Source of the DNA: Arboricoccus pini
GTDB lineage: Bacteria; Pseudomonadota; Alphaproteobacteria; Geminicoccales; Geminicoccaceae
Assembly: GCF_900187945.1 (NCBI RefSeq)
Contig: NZ_FYEH01000001.1
Coordinates: forward strand, 310,001-374,000
Direction of reading: 5' to 3'
DNA: 64,000 nucleotides
The notes under the pieces were generated by a model. It worked only from the letters and a program-made list of their open reading frames with translations, was not told the origin of the DNA and did not search any database. The translations under genes and the position numbers were made by a program. Within the stretch, counting starts at the first letter, position 1, and every line of letters starts with the position of its first letter. Below are positions 35,945 to 44,619 of this stretch, in pieces.

Positions 35945-36546
35945 GCACCTGTCTCTTCATTCGTCATGCGCCGACCTTCTGGAACGAGACCGGCCGGATC
36001 CAGGGCCAAAGCGACGTGCCGCTTTCGCCGGCAGGTCGCGAGCAGGCGGCGGCCTGGCGATTGCCGGCCCGTTATGCCGGGGCAGCCTGCCTGTGCAGTC
36101 CGCTGAACCGCGCGATGGAGACGGCGCGGCTGATCGGTTTTCCGACGCCTGCCACGGACCCGCGCCTTCGCGAGATGTGCTGGGGCTCCTTCGAAGGATT
36201 CACGCTCGACGAGCTGCGCGCTTCCATGGGACGGCGTTTCCAGGCGTTGGAGGCCCGCGGGCTCGACTTTCGTCCTCCTGGCGGCGAGAGCCCGCGTGAG
36301 GTCACCGTCCGGCTGCAGGCGGTATTACAGGAACTGGCCGCCCGCGATATCTCGCAGGTGGTCGTTGCGCATAAGGGTATTTTGCGTGCACTGGTCGTTC
36401 TGGCGACGGGCTGGCCCATGCTTGGCAAGCCGCCGCTCGCTCCGACGCGTGACGAGGCGCTCGAGCTTGAACTCGACGAGACGGGCCGGCCGGAAAGACT
36501 TCGCCTCGTCGGCCTTCGGCGGGCGGATCGATCATGCGCGTTCTGA
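35941..36546 (+). CDS. Histidine phosphatase family protein
   Basis: A 201-residue phosphatase of the phosphoglycerate-mutase-like fold. The phospho-accepting His is in FIRHAPTFWNETGRIQG, with SPLNRAMETARL and EMCWGSFEG as the next family motifs and VVAHKGILRAL carrying the second His. The usual RHG reads RHA, which is tolerated in CobC-like members. In this operon it could remove phosphate from a sugar-phosphate intermediate. It overlaps the next gene by 13 bases. Confidence 0.88.
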   Translation: MSTCLFIRHAPTFWNETGRIQGQSDVPLSPAGREQAAAWRLPARYAGAACLCSPLNRAMETARLIGFPTPATDPRLREMCWGSFEGFTLDELRASMGRRFQALEARGLDFRPPGGESPREVTVRLQAVLQELAARDISQVVVAHKGILRALVVLATGWPMLGKPPLAPTRDEALELELDETGRPERLRLVGLRRADRSCAF

Positions 36547-37664
36547 TCTGGGTGCAACATCTGCTGGGCTCCGGGCATCTGCGCCGGGCTCTCACCCTGG
36601 CGGGCGCACTGGCCGGCCAGGGACATGGCGTGACCCTGGTCACGGGCGGCATGCCGATTGCCTGGAAATCCGACGCGGCGATCGATATCGTGCAGTTGCC
36701 GCCGCTTCGGGCCGCCGATGCCCGTTTCCGTTCCCTCCTGGACCATAGCGGACAGCCGGTCAGCGCTGCCCTCATGGCGAGGCGGCAAGCGAAGCTCCTC
36801 GCGACCTTTGATGCCTGCGCCCCGGACATCGTGCTGGTCGAGATGTTCCCCTTCGGCCGTGGCAGCTTGCGCAACGAGCTGGTGGCCTTGCTCGAAGCGG
36901 CCAAGGCGCGCCGACCCCGCCCCGTAATTGCCTCATCCGTGCGCGATATTCTGGTCGGCAAGAATGACGCCAGAAAGCAGGAGCGGATGCTGGATTTCTG
37001 CAACGCCTTCTTCGACCTCGTTCTCGTCCATGCAGATCCCAATCTGGTCCGCTTCGAGGAAAGCTTTCATCGGGCTGGCGAACTTCGCGCCCGCCTGGCC
37101 TACACTGGCTATGTTGTCGAACCCTTTGCCCTGCCACCGTCGACAGAGCGCGACGAGATCCTGGTCACCGTCGGCGGCGGGGCCGTGGGCGGCAACCTGC
37201 TCCGTGCCTCGCTGGCCGCAAGTCGCCTGACGACCGACGATGGCAGGCGATGGCGTCTCGTCCTCGGCACGAACCTTGCGGAGCGTGAAGCGTTGGACCT
37301 GCAACGACAGGCGCCGGGGGAAACCATCATCGACCGTCACCACGAATCGCTGGTGCCGCATTTAATGCGTGCTGCCGTGTCTGTCTCGCAGGCAGGCTAC
37401 AACACGGTGGTCGAGTGCCTGGCCACGGGTGCTCCCATGGTGCTCGTGCCGTTCGGCAGCGAGGGTGAGGACGAGCAGAGCCGGCGTGCCGCGCGGCTGG
37501 AAGGACTGGGCTTGGCGAACGTGGTTCAAGAACAGGAGTTGACGCCGGAAGCATTGGTTCAAGCGGTCCGCTCCATGCTGACCCGCCAGCGTCCGTCCGT
37601 TTCCATCGATCTTGACGGCGCCGCCAATACCGTACGCCTGCTCGAACAGGCGTTAAGGTCATGA
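36534..37664 (+). CDS. MurG-like glycosyltransferase (second copy)
   Basis: A 376-residue GT-B protein related in layout to the one at 32353: IWVQHLLGSGHLRRAL at the start, the linking segment LAYTGYVVEPF, then VTVGGGAVGGNLL and SQAGYNTVVECLATGAPMVLVPF in the donor-binding half. Identity between the two copies looks modest and is clearest at the GHLRR and GYNT motifs. Its place after two GT4 enzymes suggests a later transfer step. The start lies 13 bases inside the phosphatase gene and the end overlaps the deacetylase gene by 4. Confidence 0.82.
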   Translation: MRVLIWVQHLLGSGHLRRALTLAGALAGQGHGVTLVTGGMPIAWKSDAAIDIVQLPPLRAADARFRSLLDHSGQPVSAALMARRQAKLLATFDACAPDIVLVEMFPFGRGSLRNELVALLEAAKARRPRPVIASSVRDILVGKNDARKQERMLDFCNAFFDLVLVHADPNLVRFEESFHRAGELRARLAYTGYVVEPFALPPSTERDEILVTVGGGAVGGNLLRASLAASRLTTDDGRRWRLVLGTNLAEREALDLQRQAPGETIIDRHHESLVPHLMRAAVSVSQAGYNTVVECLATGAPMVLVPFGSEGEDEQSRRAARLEGLGLANVVQEQELTPEALVQAVRSMLTRQRPSVSIDLDGAANTVRLLEQALRS

Positions 37665-38413
37665 ACGCGGGGCTGGCAGCATTGCGGGCCGCGCTCGATG
37701 CCGCGCCGACGCCGGTTTCGTTCTGGTGGCGGGACGACGATACCGGCGCTGATGATCCGGCCCTCGATGGTCTTTTGGGGCTGGCCAGCGAGCTTGAGCT
37801 GCCGCTGGCGCTAGCCGTGGTGCCCGCTTGGTTGGCGGCGGCAACAGTAGAGCGCATATCGCGAGTGGACGATGTCTGGGTCCTGCAACATGGCTGGGCC
37901 CACGTCGATCACGCGCGCGACGGCGAGCGGAAAATCGAGCTCGGCGGCACGATCGCCTGGGAGCGGCTTTGCGCCCAGCTCGACCGCGGGCGCGCGACGC
38001 TGAGCGAAGCCTTCGGTCCTCGTTTTTTGCCGGTGATGGTGCCGCCTTGGAATCGCATCGACCCTTGCATCGAACGGCAGCTGCCGGCATCGGGTTATCT
38101 TGCGATCTCAGCCACGGCGGAGCTCGGCCGGGACCCTTCGCGGGACGCAAGGTTTCATCGCGACATTCACCTCGACGTCATGAGCTGGAAGCCATCCCCC
38201 ACCATGCGACCGCTCGAGGCGCTGGCGACAGCGCTGGCCCGGCAGATCGCGGCACGCACCGATGAGAGGCATGCGGAAGAGCCGATCGGCTTGATGACCC
38301 ACCACCAGGTGACCGGGCCACCGGGAATGGCGATTTTGCGCGAGCTTCTCGGGATGTTGCGGGCCCATCCCAGGGCCTGTTTTCTCGATCCTCGCTCCCT
38401 GCTGGGTCATTGA
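37661..38413 (+). CDS. Polysaccharide-deacetylase-like protein
   Basis: A 250-residue protein of the carbohydrate-esterase-4-like fold. The metal/acid site is visible as FWWRDDDTGADDP near residue 20-30 and the HGWAHVDH segment gives the two His ligands in an HxxxH-like spacing. Such enzymes remove N- or O-acetyl groups from sugars. No signal peptide is present, so it likely acts in the cytoplasm on an intermediate, as small-molecule or lipid-linked sugar deacetylases do. It is followed 3 bases later by the ABC ATPase. Confidence 0.8.
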   Translation: MNAGLAALRAALDAAPTPVSFWWRDDDTGADDPALDGLLGLASELELPLALAVVPAWLAAATVERISRVDDVWVLQHGWAHVDHARDGERKIELGGTIAWERLCAQLDRGRATLSEAFGPRFLPVMVPPWNRIDPCIERQLPASGYLAISATAELGRDPSRDARFHRDIHLDVMSWKPSPTMRPLEALATALARQIAARTDERHAEEPIGLMTHHQVTGPPGMAILRELLGMLRAHPRACFLDPRSLLGH

Positions 38414-38416
38414 CTA

Positions 38417-40273
38417 ATGCCGGTCCTGTCCGTTCGCGATCTGAAGATCGCCTTTCGCGCCGAGGAAGGCCGGATCGAAGCCGTGCGGGGCGTGTCGTTC
38501 GACGTGGAGGCCCATCGAACGACAGCCATTGTCGGCGAGAGCGGTTCCGGCAAGACGGTGGTCTCCCAGGCGATCTTGGGCATCCTGCCTGAGAATGCGG
38601 TGATCGAAAGCGGTTCGGTCATCTTTGACGATCCGCGTGCCAAGGGAGGTCCGATCGACCTCGTGGGCATGGGCCAGAACGATCCACGCCGACGCGCCAT
38701 CCGTGGCGCTCGCGTCTCGATCATCTTCCAGGAGCCGATGAGCTCGCTCTCGCCGCTCCATCGCATCGGCGATCAAATCGCCGAGGTGCTGACGACGCAT
38801 CGAGGTGCAAGTCGAGGAGCGGCCAAGGCCAGGACGATGGAGATGCTGGGCCTTGTCGGGTTCAGCGAGCCGGAGCGCGCCTTTGGCCGTTTCACCTTCG
38901 AGCTTTCGGGCGGCCTGCGGCAACGGGCGATGATCGCTATGGCTCTGGTCTGCGAGCCTTTGCTCCTGATCGCCGACGAGCCCACCACTGCGCTCGATGT
39001 AACGATCCAGGCGCAGATCTTGAAGCTGATGCGGGATCTGCAGGCCGAGTTCGGCATGGCGACATTGTTCATCACACACGACCTGGGGGTCGTCGCCAAC
39101 GTGGCTGACGACGTCGTCGTCATGTATCGCGGTCGCATCGTCGAGAAAGGGCCTGTACGCAGCCTGCTCGAGACACCCCAGCATGGCTATCTCAAGGCTC
39201 TCTTGGGTGCGGTGCCACGACTCTCCACGCCCAGCGACCAGCGCTTGACCAGCCTGCGGCCGGTGCCGGTCCACCTTGATGCCTTGGGCGGAGTCGAGGA
39301 TCGTCCGCCGCTTCCCGCCTGCGGCTCAAAGGAGCCGCCTGTCCTGGACGTGCGGTCGCTGCGCAAGACCTATCTCATCAAGCCCGCGGGCCTCTTCGGC
39401 GGCCAGGAGCGGCAGATCGTTGCCGTGGACGATGTGTCCTTCAAGGTCCAGCGGGGCGAGTGCTTCGCCATTGTCGGCGAGAGCGGCTCGGGCAAGACGA
39501 CCGTCGCCAGGATGCTTATGCGGGCGATCGAAGCGGACGCCGGGGAGGCCTTCTATCAGGACGAGGATGGCAGGCTCGACATCCTGACGATCGGCAGCGG
39601 CCTGACGGCGCTCAGACGCAAGATCCAGTATATTTTTCAAGATCCGTTCAGTTCACTCAATCCCCGCATGACGGTCGGCGACATCATCGCCGAGCCCCTT
39701 ATTGTGCATGGCATCGGCGATGCTGCGACGCAGCGCCGCCGCGTCGGCGCGCTGATGGAGGCCGTGGGCCTCGATCCTCGCTGGCAGCGGCGCTTCCCGC
39801 ACAGTTTTTCCGGCGGTCAGCGCCAGCGGATCGGCATTGCGCGCGCCTTGGCGCTTCGCCCGCGTCTGTTGATCTGCGACGAGCCGGTCTCGGCCCTCGA
39901 CGTCTCGGTCCAGGCACAGATCTTGAATCTCCTCAAGGACATGCAGCGCGAGCTCGGCCTTACCTATCTATTCATCTCGCACAATCTGGCGGTCGTTCGC
40001 TATCTGGCACAGCATGTGGGCGTGATGTGTGCTGGACGTATGGTCGAATGGGGCACGACGTCGGCCCTCTTCGATAATCCCCGCCACCCCTATACGCAGG
40101 CCCTGCTGGCGGCGGTGCCGGAACCAGATCTCGACCATCCGCTCGATCTGGCGGCTCTCATGAGCGGCCGCGCATCATCGCCGGCTGACTGGCCCGCACC
40201 CTTCACCCTCGACGACCGGCCCGGCCGCATGCAGCTGGTAGATCACGACCATTTCGTCAGGATGTCCGAATGA
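38417..40273 (+). CDS. Fused two-domain peptide-type ABC ATPase
   Basis: A 618-residue protein holding two complete ATPase domains, as in DppD-DppF/YejF fusions. The first domain has GESGSGKTVVSQ and signature ELSGGLRQRAMIAMAL. The second has GESGSGKTTVARM, SFSGGQRQRIGIARAL and LLICDEPVSALDVS. Each half ends in the oligopeptide-transporter C-terminal segment (HPYTQALLAAVPEP). It would power import of a peptide, opine or glycoside-like solute. No permease gene is in the window, so its membrane partner must be elsewhere. Confidence 0.93.
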   Translation: MPVLSVRDLKIAFRAEEGRIEAVRGVSFDVEAHRTTAIVGESGSGKTVVSQAILGILPENAVIESGSVIFDDPRAKGGPIDLVGMGQNDPRRRAIRGARVSIIFQEPMSSLSPLHRIGDQIAEVLTTHRGASRGAAKARTMEMLGLVGFSEPERAFGRFTFELSGGLRQRAMIAMALVCEPLLLIADEPTTALDVTIQAQILKLMRDLQAEFGMATLFITHDLGVVANVADDVVVMYRGRIVEKGPVRSLLETPQHGYLKALLGAVPRLSTPSDQRLTSLRPVPVHLDALGGVEDRPPLPACGSKEPPVLDVRSLRKTYLIKPAGLFGGQERQIVAVDDVSFKVQRGECFAIVGESGSGKTTVARMLMRAIEADAGEAFYQDEDGRLDILTIGSGLTALRRKIQYIFQDPFSSLNPRMTVGDIIAEPLIVHGIGDAATQRRRVGALMEAVGLDPRWQRRFPHSFSGGQRQRIGIARALALRPRLLICDEPVSALDVSVQAQILNLLKDMQRELGLTYLFISHNLAVVRYLAQHVGVMCAGRMVEWGTTSALFDNPRHPYTQALLAAVPEPDLDHPLDLAALMSGRASSPADWPAPFTLDDRPGRMQLVDHDHFVRMSE

Positions 40274-42099
40274 GTCCCTGGATCAACCGTGTGGTTGTCA
40301 GCCTCTCGATCTTGCTGGTGGCCGAGACGGTCAAGGCAGAGCCGCCCGCCACGCCTTTGGTCGTGAACGACATGGCGACGATCGGTCGCCCTGGCGGCGA
40401 GCTCCACATGCTGATCTCGCGCGAGGCGGACACACGGTTGCTTTATATCTACGGCCATGCGCGGCTGGTCGGCTACGATCGAAAGCTCAATCTCCATCCC
40501 GATATCCTCGAGAGCTACGATATCGAGGATGATCGGGTCTTCACCATGCATCTTCGCAAGGGGCATCGCTGGTCGGACGGCCAGCCGTTCACGACCGAGG
40601 ATTTCCGCTTCTGGTGGGAGGACATCGCCAATAACAAGCGGCTCCGGCCGAGTGGCCCGCCGATATGGATGCTCGTCGACGGCAAGCCGCCCCGGGTCGA
40701 CATCCTGGATGCACAGACTATCCGCTATAGCTGGGACAAGCCCAATCCCTTCTTCCTGTCCGAGATCGCCTCGGCATCGGCGGAGGTGATCTACGCCCCG
40801 GCGCATTACCTCAAGCAGTTTCACGAAAGATACGCCGATCCCGCCACGCTCGCCCAGTTGGTGGCGTCATCCAAGTCACGCGACTGGGGATCACTCTTCG
40901 GCCGGCGCGACCGGGCCACCAAGTTCGACAGCCCGGACATGCCGACCCTGCAGCCATGGATGCTGGCCAATGGGCCGCCGGCCGACCGCTATGTGGCGGT
41001 ACGCAACCCCTACTACTACAAGGTCGATTCCAAGGGGCAGCAACTCCCCTACATCGACAAGTTGATCTTTGATCTGGTCGATACCAAGCTCGTGCCGGTC
41101 AAGACGGGTGCGGGCGAGACAGACCTGCAGGCACGCGGTCTGTCCTTCAAGGACTATACATTCCTGCGGGATAGCGAGACGCGCAACGGGCTCGCCACCT
41201 TGCTTTGGCCGGAAGGCAAGAGCTCGCATCTGGCGATCTATCCCAATCTGAACGCGACTGATCCGGATCTGCGCGACCTCATTCGCGACCGCCGCTTCCG
41301 CCTGGCCCTTTCGCTTTCCCTGGATCGCAAGGCCATCAGCGAATACCTTTATTTCGGGTTGGCGACGCCAGCTAATAATACCGTCCTTGATGCTAGTCCG
41401 CTCTACTCGGATGAGGTGGGCAGAGCCTGTCTGGGCCACGACCTCGACAAGGCCAACCAGCTCCTCGACGAGATCGGTCTGGCGCGACGCAACAGCAGCG
41501 GCGTCCGCCTGATGCCGGATGGCCGTCCCTTGGACATCGTGCTCGAAACGGAGGGTGGCGATACCGAGCAAGCCGACCTTGGTGAACTCGTGCGGGACAT
41601 GTGGCGCGAAATAGGCATCGCGATCCACGTCAAGCCCGCCGATCGCGAGGTCCTCCGTGACCGCGTTTTCGCTGGCGACGCGGTCATGACCATCACCTCA
41701 GGCATCGACAATGGCCTCCCCACGGCGGAGATGTCGCCCGACGCCTATGCACCAACGAGCCAGTTCGATCAGCTCCAGTGGCCCAAATGGGGCCAATATT
41801 ACGAGACCAGCGGCCAGGCTGGCGAGAAGCCCGACCTTCCGGCCGCGAAGGAATTGATGGAGCTCTATGCCAAATGGGTGGGCAGCGACACGCAGAAGCA
41901 GCGTGCGGCGATCTGGAAGGAGATTTTGCCGCTTTATGCGAACCAATGCTTCACGATCGGTACCGTAGCGAGCGTTCAGCAACCGATCGCCGTGCGTAAG
42001 ACGCTGCGGAACGTCCCAGCCAAAGCAGTCTGGAACTGGGAGCCACAGGCCCAGTTCGGCCTCTACAACCCAGAAACCTTCTGGCTCGACAATCCATAA
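40270..42099 (+). CDS. Family-5 extracellular solute-binding protein
   Basis: A 609-residue periplasmic binding protein with a signal peptide (VVVSLSILLVAETVKA). SBP_bac_5 features include LRKGHRWSDGQPFTTEDF, LALSLSLDRKAISEYLYFG and a C-terminal lobe ending WNWEPQAQFG. The length is close to E. coli YejA (about 600 residues), longer than the usual DppA. The start overlaps the ATPase stop by 4 bases, so the pair is co-translated. The ligand is unknown; the operon suggests a glycosylated or amino-sugar compound, which is inference. Confidence 0.92.
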   Translation: MSPWINRVVVSLSILLVAETVKAEPPATPLVVNDMATIGRPGGELHMLISREADTRLLYIYGHARLVGYDRKLNLHPDILESYDIEDDRVFTMHLRKGHRWSDGQPFTTEDFRFWWEDIANNKRLRPSGPPIWMLVDGKPPRVDILDAQTIRYSWDKPNPFFLSEIASASAEVIYAPAHYLKQFHERYADPATLAQLVASSKSRDWGSLFGRRDRATKFDSPDMPTLQPWMLANGPPADRYVAVRNPYYYKVDSKGQQLPYIDKLIFDLVDTKLVPVKTGAGETDLQARGLSFKDYTFLRDSETRNGLATLLWPEGKSSHLAIYPNLNATDPDLRDLIRDRRFRLALSLSLDRKAISEYLYFGLATPANNTVLDASPLYSDEVGRACLGHDLDKANQLLDEIGLARRNSSGVRLMPDGRPLDIVLETEGGDTEQADLGELVRDMWREIGIAIHVKPADREVLRDRVFAGDAVMTITSGIDNGLPTAEMSPDAYAPTSQFDQLQWPKWGQYYETSGQAGEKPDLPAAKELMELYAKWVGSDTQKQRAAIWKEILPLYANQCFTIGTVASVQQPIAVRKTLRNVPAKAVWNWEPQAQFGLYNPETFWLDNP

Positions 42100-42223
42100 G
42101 CCGCTGAAGTCAATTGCCGGAGGCCACTGCCTTTAGAGATATGCGTTTAGCCGGCGGGCAATTGGTGCGCAGGCCGTCTTGTGGCCGTACACCGGACATC
42201 TATCGACGCAGGCCGCATCGCTG

Positions 42224-43102
42224 TCATCCGGAGGATAGGCTGCCAGGTGACGGGTTTGAGCCGGTACGACGGCCCCAGAGGCTGGATTCGAACGCACCGG
42301 CTGGCAGCTCTATCCGGTCTAGTCGAAGCTGGCGCAACATGGCCTCATGCTGCGCTACCATCCAGTGATTGGCAATCAACGGCTCGATGACGCCGCCCAG
42401 TAACAGGGCGCTGACCAAGGATTGCTCGTTGTAGCCGCGCCATTTCCAGGATGCGGGGTAGGGTTCGGGCAGGAAGATGTCGTGAATGTGGACAACCACG
42501 CCCGCCGCCAGTGTCGGCACGACCTCGCCCAGGAGAAGGTCGACATCGGTGCCCGGCATGGCGACGTGGCTGGAATCGATAAAGAGAATGTCATCGGCCT
42601 CAAGGCCGGCTGTCAGTGGCAGGCACTTCGTGTCGAACAGGCGGGCTTCGTGGCGGATCGGCAGGCGCTTGATGTCGGCGCGAGGAGTGGGGTCGATCGC
42701 GGTCAGTTCGCAGCTCAGGCCGTGACGCGCGATGGCGGCCGCCATGAAGCGGGTCGAGTGGCCGGAGCCGATCTCGACGATGCGCCTGGGGCGACAGGCC
42801 GCCACCATGGTGAACGCGAGCAGCCCATCCAGGCGGGGAAACCAATCCTGTTTGAAACGCGGCGCCGGTGGCTGACCGAGAAGAGGTTCCAGTATCTCCA
42901 GTTCGGCAGCGGCGCGTGTCAACCAGGCGAAGGCGGCAGTTTCATGCTGCCTCAACAGCCGCTCGATGGCCAAGCTGCGCCCAGGGCGTGCGCGATCGGC
43001 GTGTCGATAAGGAACGAGGAAGCCTTGAGGCCTGCGGTTGCCGACCAGGGACAGGAGTGCACCCAGTCGACGCCTGACCGGACGATCCAATTGCCAGCCC
43101 AT
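42224..43102 (-). CDS. Class I SAM-dependent methyltransferase
   Basis: A 292-residue protein with the SAM-binding loop IVEIGSGHSTRFMAA, the acidic motif LTAIDPTP and IDSSHVAMPGTDVDLLL, which resembles the Methyltransf_24 group near carbohydrate and antibiotic enzymes. It stands right after, and runs toward, the glycosyltransferase operon. The product and substrate are unknown. In the 124-base gap before it, an 8-base inverted repeat (CAATTGCC at 42111, GGCAATTG at 42157) spans a 38-base loop. Confidence is in the family only. Confidence 0.82.
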   Translation of the reverse strand: MGWQLDRPVRRRLGALLSLVGNRRPQGFLVPYRHADRARPGRSLAIERLLRQHETAAFAWLTRAAAELEILEPLLGQPPAPRFKQDWFPRLDGLLAFTMVAACRPRRIVEIGSGHSTRFMAAAIARHGLSCELTAIDPTPRADIKRLPIRHEARLFDTKCLPLTAGLEADDILFIDSSHVAMPGTDVDLLLGEVVPTLAAGVVVHIHDIFLPEPYPASWKWRGYNEQSLVSALLLGGVIEPLIANHWMVAQHEAMLRQLRLDRIELPAGAFESSLWGRRTGSNPSPGSLSSG

Positions 43103-43114
43103 ACCCCCTGATCC

Positions 43115-43951
43115 TTAGAGCTTCAGCGTCATGCCTTCGCGCGCGGCGAAGGACCCAGGCATCGTCTCCTGCAATTGTCGGTCGATAGCGGCCAGGGCCT
43201 CGTCATCCCGCTCCGGATCGTGATGGAAGGTTACGAGACGCCGAGCCCCCGAGGCCTTGCAGAGGCGCACGCCCTCCTGCCAGGTCGAATGTCCCCATCC
43301 CTTGAACATGACGAATTCTTCGTCGGTATAGGTGCAATCATAAATGACGAGGTCGCTCTCGGCGATGAAGCCCGCGATCGATTCGTCGAGGCGCCCCACC
43401 CGATGCTCGGTGTCGGTAACATAGCATAGGGACCGGCCGTCGAACTCGATCCGGTAGGCGGTAGCACCCCCTGGGTGGTTGAGCGGTAATGTATGCAGGC
43501 GAAGCCGCTCGTCCCCGAGATCGATGTCCTGACCGGCGTCGAAATCGTTGAAGGCGATGCAGGCATGGAGAATATTGAGCGGTACGGGAAAGAAGGGTCG
43601 CTCCATGATCTTGTTGAGCACGGTCGAAAGCGTCGTGCCGTGGCGCTTTAGATGGCCGCTCCAGAGGCGCAGCCGATTGCCGGCGTTGTAGGCAGGCTTG
43701 AAGAATGGCAGCCCCGCGATGTGATCGAGATGCGTATGGGTCAGGAAAATGTGCGCATCGACACGTTCTCCGGATTGCACGAGGGATTTGCCCAGGGCGC
43801 GCAAGCCTGTTCCGGCGTCCAGTATGAGCCGCCGTGCACCGCAGCGGACCTCGACGCAAGGCGTGTTGCCGCCGTAGCGCACGGTTTCCGGCCCCGGACA
43901 GGCGAGTGTCCCGCGTACGCCCCAGAAGGTCACGGAGAATTCGTCGTTCAT
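43115..43951 (-). CDS. MBL-fold metallo-hydrolase
   Basis: A 278-residue metallo-beta-lactamase-fold hydrolase. The metal ligands are in THTHLDHIAG (HxHxDH), later LNHPGG, VTDTEHR and TFHHDPE. The N-terminal FWGVRGTLACPGPE is common in phosphodiesterase-like members (RNase Z or cyclic-nucleotide class). It lies 12 bases upstream of the methyltransferase gene on the same strand, so the two probably form an operon. The substrate is unknown. Confidence 0.87.
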   Translation of the reverse strand: MNDEFSVTFWGVRGTLACPGPETVRYGGNTPCVEVRCGARRLILDAGTGLRALGKSLVQSGERVDAHIFLTHTHLDHIAGLPFFKPAYNAGNRLRLWSGHLKRHGTTLSTVLNKIMERPFFPVPLNILHACIAFNDFDAGQDIDLGDERLRLHTLPLNHPGGATAYRIEFDGRSLCYVTDTEHRVGRLDESIAGFIAESDLVIYDCTYTDEEFVMFKGWGHSTWQEGVRLCKASGARRLVTFHHDPERDDEALAAIDRQLQETMPGSFAAREGMTLKL

Positions 43952-44024
43952 CCCGCTACGTCATTCGTCGAGGCCACCCCTTCCCAACAAGCAACAAAGC
44001 CGGCCGTCGCCAAGGGTCCATCCA

Positions 44025-44516
44025 TCATGTGGCAAGGGCCTTTCGATAAATATAGTATCGGCCGGGTTGGATTTCTGCGGGCAGCGCCTGGGGCGATAAA
44101 CCCTGGACGGAGACCGACTGGTCGGAGACGAGGCAACCACCGGGCGCTAGCAGGCGAGTGGCGTGGCGGCCGACCAGTGCCGCTGTCGATGCGTCGATCG
44201 CTGCGTCGCCGCAGCCAATGTCGCTATGAATGAGCGCTACGCTATTCGCCCATTGCTCGGCGGCAATGGGCAAGGTCTCGGCCAATTGCCCGCGGATGAG
44301 ATCGGCGTCAGCCGGCATCGGCATGGCTTGTGGATTTGGTTGCCGCTCAAAGACGATGATGCGCCGTCCGGGAAGATGCTCGAGCAGATGATCGTAGGTC
44401 CGCCCGTTGCCAAGACCGAGCTCGATGACCAGGCCCGGCACGAGGTCGGGCATCACGAGGTCGAGACAGGCGCGCTGGGCCTGCAGGCGACGGATGAAGC
44501 TCTCAAGTCGGCTCAT
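44025..44516 (-). CDS. Methyltransf_17-type SAM-dependent methyltransferase
   Basis: About 163 residues of a small class I methyltransferase: VIELGLGNGRTYDHLLE (SAM loop), IIVFERQPNP (acidic end of strand 2) and ALIHSDIGCGD. These fit the short PF12692-like family. I start at ATG 44516 (SRLESFIRRLQAQ), which fits the family length; a longer frame to TTG 44609 is possible. Downstream it ends 73 bases before the MBL gene. The substrate is unknown. Confidence 0.75.
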   Translation of the reverse strand: MSRLESFIRRLQAQRACLDLVMPDLVPGLVIELGLGNGRTYDHLLEHLPGRRIIVFERQPNPQAMPMPADADLIRGQLAETLPIAAEQWANSVALIHSDIGCGDAAIDASTAALVGRHATRLLAPGGCLVSDQSVSVQGLSPQALPAEIQPGRYYIYRKALAT

Positions 44517-44619
44517 CGACCAGGCAGGCCGGTTCGCGGTGAGCCGAGGTCGTAGGGCCCGGCAGGGCAGCTGTTTCTTCGCCCGCAATCCCACCGCAAA
44601 CGAATGCAAGGCCGCTCAG

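Noticed and set aside
42111-42164. An 8-base inverted repeat as terminator of the glycan operon
   Set aside because: The 38-base loop is too long and no T-run follows, so I do not claim a terminator.
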